A stretch of 55,674 nucleotides of DNA from Shewanella salipaludis (GTDB lineage Bacteria > Pseudomonadota > Gammaproteobacteria > Enterobacterales > Shewanellaceae). The notes under the pieces are model-generated. The model saw only the letters and a program-made list of their open reading frames with translations, searched no databases and was not told the DNA's origin. The DNA is taken from the NCBI RefSeq assembly GCF_012911865.1, contig NZ_JAAXYH010000019.1, positions 1 through 55,674 on the forward strand, written 5' to 3'. Within the stretch, counting starts at the first letter, position 1. Each line of letters starts with the position of its first letter. Both the position numbers and the translations under genes were made by a program. Below are positions 52,568-55,674 of this stretch, one piece after another.

Positions 52568-52777
52568 ATGCCTATTGCCGTAAACTGCCCCATCTGCCAA
52601 ACACCTGTAGCCTGGGTCGCTGAATCCCAATTCAAACCTTTTTGCAGCGAACGTTGCAAGTTGATCGATCTCGGCGATTGGGCCTCTGAGAAACATGCCA
52701 TTCCTGTTAAACCCGAATTCGATCCACAAGCCTTGGACTCTCTGGGCTATGACGACGCCGACTTCTTCAAAGAATAA
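52568..52777 (+). CDS. yacG: DNA gyrase inhibitor YacG
   Basis: A 69-residue zinc protein. The start at 52568 (MPIAVNCPICQTPVAW) follows GAGAGAG; the in-frame ATG at 52523 gives a poor extension. The zinc site is C-x2-C (CPIC) and C-x3-C (FCSERC), with the family RCKLIDLGDWASE motif and an acidic tail (DDADFFKE). In E. coli YacG binds GyrB and blocks gyrase. It precedes mutT by 25 bp. Confidence 0.93.
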   Translation: MPIAVNCPICQTPVAWVAESQFKPFCSERCKLIDLGDWASEKHAIPVKPEFDPQALDSLGYDDADFFKE

Positions 52778-52802
52778 TCCGACCTAAGCCGATATAACAC
52801 CT

Positions 52803-53195
52803 ATGACTAAAAGAGTTCATGTTGCCGTAGGCATCATAATTAACCATGACAATAGCGTCTTGCTTGCCAAACGTCATGAACATTTGCATCAGGGCGGAAA
52901 ATGGGAATTTCCTGGCGGTAAAGTCGAAGCCAACGAGACTGTCACCCAAGCCTTAGTCCGTGAGCTGAAAGAAGAGGTCAATCTCGACGTTGACCACAGC
53001 CAGCCATTTATGGCCCTGAGTTACGATTACCCGGATAAACAGGTATTACTGGATATACATCTGGTCACAGAGTTCAGCGGTGAAGCCATAGGTGCCGAAG
53101 GGCAACAAGTGGCCTGGGTAGCTAAAACCGAGCTCAGTGAGTATGAATTCCCCGCGGCCAATAGGCCCATCCTGGAAAAATTTTTGGCGCTCTAG
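52803..53195 (+). CDS. mutT: 8-oxo-dGTP diphosphatase (Nudix)
   Basis: A 130-residue Nudix hydrolase that removes 8-oxo-dGTP from the nucleotide pool, preventing A-to-C transversions. N-terminal VHVAVGIIINHDNSVLLAKRH, WEFPGGKVEANET, and the Nudix box ending RELKEEVNLDV with the metal-binding glutamates. Length matches E. coli MutT (129). The binding site is weak, suggesting translation coupled to yacG. A hairpin follows 7 bp after the stop. Confidence 0.93.
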   Translation: MTKRVHVAVGIIINHDNSVLLAKRHEHLHQGGKWEFPGGKVEANETVTQALVRELKEEVNLDVDHSQPFMALSYDYPDKQVLLDIHLVTEFSGEAIGAEGQQVAWVAKTELSEYEFPAANRPILEKFLAL

Positions 53196-53201
53196 TTCAT
53201 T

Positions 53202-53222
53202 CGCCTCTGTACCACAGGGGCG
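53202..53222 (+). terminator. Possible mutT terminator hairpin
   Basis: A 9-bp stem CGCCTCTGT, loop ACC, ACAGGGGCG (one wobble), followed by CATTTCTT, not a clean T-run. Confidence 0.5.
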
Positions 53223-53245
53223 CATTTCTTCCATGTATTCTGCTC

Positions 53246-53270
53246 CATGCCCTCTTCTGCATGCCCTCTT
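53246..53270. repeat. 11-bp direct repeat downstream of mutT
   Basis: CATGCCCTCTT at 53246-53256 and 53260-53270, separated by CTG, about 50 bp after the mutT stop. The rest of the 53223-53528 gap holds no supported gene. Confidence 0.88.
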
Positions 53271-53528
53271 ATCCAAGATGTCCTCCCATAAAGCAGCATC
53301 CCAATCTGGAGTCTATTGCTCTTCAGGCGTCATTTACCCTCACCCAAAGGGTATCAAGTGTAGATATCATCCAGGCCGATTTTCACAATTGTCTTAATCT
53401 CTATCGAGCGACTTGTGGTAAATTAGCCGGATTATTATTTCAATCCTAATCTATTTGATAGTTTTGCACTGGTGTCGCTTGAACATTCCGGCAAGCTGCA
53501 CCCACATCAGTGTTAACGAGGGGATATT

Positions 53529-55175
53529 TTGCTGAAAATGCCAAGGCTGGCGATAGCCTACCTCATGCCTGTGAGTGTTATCATGTTTTACCTGTGCTTA
53601 ACCTCGGGGGCATATCTTTATGCCGATGCCCAGGTACGCGGCTCGGTGGCAGAACGTCAGCTGGAATGGGTGAAACAACAAGTCTTCAGAACACAACACC
53701 TGGTGGAATCCGCTCTGCTGGTCCAAGATCTGGAACGCATAGAACAGGAAGTGTCATTAGCCTCGACAGATCCCAATGTGATGGTCTATATTTTGCTCGA
53801 TTCCGCCAGCAAGATACGTTTCGCCAACCACCTGGTTTGGCGCAACAGCAATGCAATCCAAGTCATAGATGGCTACCTGTTCGAACGTCATTATGAGGTA
53901 GTGTCATCGACACAAGCCTATATTCATATCAATAGGGACAGGTTGTCTATCCAGGCATACTATCCCCTTATCCCCAACAGTGATCTCGGTCCGGACAATA
54001 ATGTTGAGCTGCTCTATGTCGAGTATGATCTTTCTCTCCTCATGGCTAAGGCTTCCAACAGTCTGCAGCAGACCTTTTATCTATTCTGGGGCGTCGGCAC
54101 TGTTTTTCTGCTGATATTGTTATGCTTCTTGCATTGGCTCATCATTCGTCCACTGAAACGACTCAACCACAGCACTATGGCAGAGCCCATCAAGCCTACA
54201 GGCTGGCTGCCGGCCGAGTTAAGCCGTCTACAAGATAGCATTGAGCTCATCAAAGACAACGCCAGCTATAATCTCAAACGCCTCAACGACAGTGAACAGC
54301 GCTGGCTGTTTGCCGTCAACGGCAACCATAAGGGGATCTGGGACTGGAATATCGCCACTGGCGAGGTATTTATGTCCGACAGCTGGAAAGCCATGCTGGG
54401 TTGCGCCCCTCTCGATAACACCGAAGATTTCCGGGCCTGGAAGGGCAGAATACATGCGGAAGATAAAGCCAGAGTGCTCCAGAGCCTGCAAGAACACCTC
54501 AATGGGACGACTCAAACATTCGAATGTGTTTATCGCCTCAGACATAGACAGGGACATTATATTTGGGTGCTGGATAGGGGAATGCTGATCGACTGGGATG
54601 ACCAGGGGCGCCCCAGCAGGATCATTGGCATGAATACCGATGTCTCAGACAGTCTGAGCGCCCAAAGCAGCCCGAAAGCAACCAAGGCTGAAGCCTGGCT
54701 AGAACAGCAGATGTTAAGGCACACAAAGGCTCAGCAATCTGCCTTGTTTGTCATACGCCTGGCCGGCACACAAGTTCAGCCAAATGCCGCCGAAAAGCCA
54801 TTAATCCAGCTGCTCATTGCCAGACTCGCAAACTACCTGTCGGCAGTGGACCTCAACGGCCACTATCATGATGGTGAATATGTCTTCATCACCTCGGCAT
54901 TGGCATCGGACTCTGAGATCGCTCGGCGACATAGCTTGGCCATTGGCAGTGACATTGCGCGTCTACTCACGCAAGATAACTCCTTGGAGGATGACATGCT
55001 TCAGGCATTCACCTTCTCCATCGGCATAGCGCTGGCAGAGCCGGCCAAGCAACTGCCGCTCAGCATATGGCTTGAACAGGCACGCATCGCCGCTGGCAGC
55101 TCCCACGGTCACAAATCGCCCTGCAGCATCTACTCCGATGCAAACACCACAGAACTGCACGGACACGACTCGTAG
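53529..55175 (+). CDS. Membrane PAS protein with a degenerate GGDEF domain
   Basis: A 548-residue inner-membrane protein. TM1 is at about 9-32; a periplasmic sensor domain follows (about 33-175); TM2 is at about 180-205 (TFYLFWGVGTVFLLILLCFL). A HAMP-like linker leads to a PAS domain (about 255-380, KGIWDWNIATGEVFMSDSWKAMLG, YRLRHRQGHYIWVLDRG). The C-terminal domain (about 395-535) is a GGDEF fold remnant: the catalytic loop reads HDGEY at 447-451 instead of GGDEF, and the preceding metal/substrate motifs are missing, while FTFSIGIALAE is kept. It cannot be an ordinary diguanylate cyclase; a sensor or scaffold role is likely. The start is the TTG at 53529 with GAGGGG five bases before it; an ATG at 53538 is the alternative. 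Confidence 0.8.
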   Translation: MLKMPRLAIAYLMPVSVIMFYLCLTSGAYLYADAQVRGSVAERQLEWVKQQVFRTQHLVESALLVQDLERIEQEVSLASTDPNVMVYILLDSASKIRFANHLVWRNSNAIQVIDGYLFERHYEVVSSTQAYIHINRDRLSIQAYYPLIPNSDLGPDNNVELLYVEYDLSLLMAKASNSLQQTFYLFWGVGTVFLLILLCFLHWLIIRPLKRLNHSTMAEPIKPTGWLPAELSRLQDSIELIKDNASYNLKRLNDSEQRWLFAVNGNHKGIWDWNIATGEVFMSDSWKAMLGCAPLDNTEDFRAWKGRIHAEDKARVLQSLQEHLNGTTQTFECVYRLRHRQGHYIWVLDRGMLIDWDDQGRPSRIIGMNTDVSDSLSAQSSPKATKAEAWLEQQMLRHTKAQQSALFVIRLAGTQVQPNAAEKPLIQLLIARLANYLSAVDLNGHYHDGEYVFITSALASDSEIARRHSLAIGSDIARLLTQDNSLEDDMLQAFTFSIGIALAEPAKQLPLSIWLEQARIAAGSSHGHKSPCSIYSDANTTELHGHDS

Positions 55176-55521
55176 AAGAGCCGCAGCATAAGAACAGATC
55201 CAGTTGCAGACAGCCTGGAACTGCGCATCCCCTCTGCATTTCTCCATTCCCCGAATCAACAGACCCCAGTAAAATTTGCTTCCCTATACAACCTTTGGTC
55301 ACCGAGGCAGTGGCGATTCAGCAAGTCTCAGCCCTACCCAACATAGACATGAGAAACCCAGTAGATGCCGGGAGGCATTTTCTGTCAAAGCTTGTTTGGT
55401 AATCGCAAGGGCTTCATTCTCCTCCGCATTCCCCCCTTGAAGGCACATGGTAGTTGCCTGCCTCGCATAAACTATATTTATAGCCCCATGTGCGAGCCGA
55501 GATTTCAAACGCTGTTAAACG
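55176..55521. other. Non-coding gap between the sensor gene and the rRNA operon end
   Basis: 346 bp between convergent units. A minus-strand frame at 55299-55508 (69 codons) is open, but it has no binding site or family. No tRNA fold was recognised. Confidence 0.45.
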
Positions 55522-55552
55522 AAAAAATCCCCAACACAGTGTGCTGAGGATT
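55522..55552 (-). terminator. rRNA operon terminator
   Basis: On the minus strand, AATCC-T-CAGCAC pairs with GTGTTG-G-GGATT (12 pairs including two wobbles) around an ACT loop and is followed by six T. It lies 25 bp beyond the 5S 3' end. Confidence 0.88.
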
Positions 55553-55576
55553 TATCGCTTCTCTTTCGAGAAAATT

Positions 55577-55674
55577 AGGCGCCTGGAAATGACCTACTCT
55601 CACATGGGGAGACCCCACACTACCATCGGCGCGATTGCGTTTCACTTCTGAGTTCGGGATGGGATCAGGTGGGG
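55577..55674 (-). rRNA. rrf: 5S ribosomal RNA (3' part; 5' end beyond the window)
   Basis: Read on the minus strand, the sequence contains the invariant 5S blocks CCCCACCTGATCCCATCCCG, GAACTCAGAAGTGAAACGC, CGCCGATGGTAGTGTGGGG and GAGAGTAGG, ending near CCAGGCGCC. The 5' roughly 20 bases lie past the right edge. It shows that an rRNA operon on the minus strand ends here. The 3' end is placed at about 55577, give or take a few bases. Confidence 0.95.

Noticed and set aside
55299..55508. 69-codon minus-strand frame beside the rRNA terminator
   Set aside because: No binding site, no family; lies in the gap downstream of the rRNA operon.
1..55674. CRISPR array or intact insertion sequence
   Set aside because: No regularly spaced repeats with unique spacers and no full transposase with inverted repeats were seen; the repeats present are short tandems.

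Overview
The window looks like a chromosomal segment of a Shewanella species (Gammaproteobacteria). The base composition is fairly GC-rich and ATA is used freely for isoleucine. The order rsuA, SPFH protein, SO_0444-type efflux permease with zntR, purHD, hemE, rsd, acnB, lpdA-aceF-aceE-pdhR, ampE-ampD, nadC, pilABCD, coaE-zapD-yacG-mutT matches my recollection of the S. oneidensis MR-1 region around SO_0411 to SO_0444. The species cannot be fixed from sequence alone. No tRNA gene, CRISPR array or intact insertion sequence was seen.

Layout. Bases 1-3905 are an accessory, partly decayed, AT-richer patch. It holds the N-terminus of a secreted fibronectin-III protein running off the left edge, a frameshifted IS5-type transposase remnant, about 0.7 kb of unassignable sequence, and a displaced RHS C-terminal tip carrying a GIY-YIG nuclease-like toxin domain with an adjacent Imm26-like immunity gene. 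From rsuA (3998) onward the window is ordinary chromosome. Metal efflux and purine genes come first, then a secreted ImpA-like metalloprotease, an SDR enzyme and a GGDEF-EAL protein. Next is a three-gene cluster of two spondin-domain proteins and an atypical response regulator. It is followed by hemE, a candidate small RNA, rsd, acnB, hxpB, an M13 peptidase, a patatin fused to a beta-barrel (type Vd-like) and a 1491-residue propeller/PAS/GGDEF/EAL protein.

The second half is central metabolism and type IV pili. The pyruvate dehydrogenase genes (pdhR-aceE-aceF, then lpdA behind a terminator) are headed by a perfect PdhR operator. AcnB acts downstream of that complex in the TCA cycle. ampD-ampE and nadC diverge. 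pilA, then pilB-pilC-pilD and coaE-zapD-yacG-mutT run rightward. A membrane PAS protein with a degenerate GGDEF domain precedes the tail of an rRNA operon on the minus strand (5S rRNA and its terminator).

The least explained items are: a response regulator lacking the receiver's phosphorylation chemistry, with no kinase beside it; a promoter-hairpin-terminator unit between hemE and rsd; a long helix in the purH leader; the RHS tip/immunity cassette; a ZntR with a changed metal ligand; and a recurring pattern of short tandem duplications at or just past stop codons.
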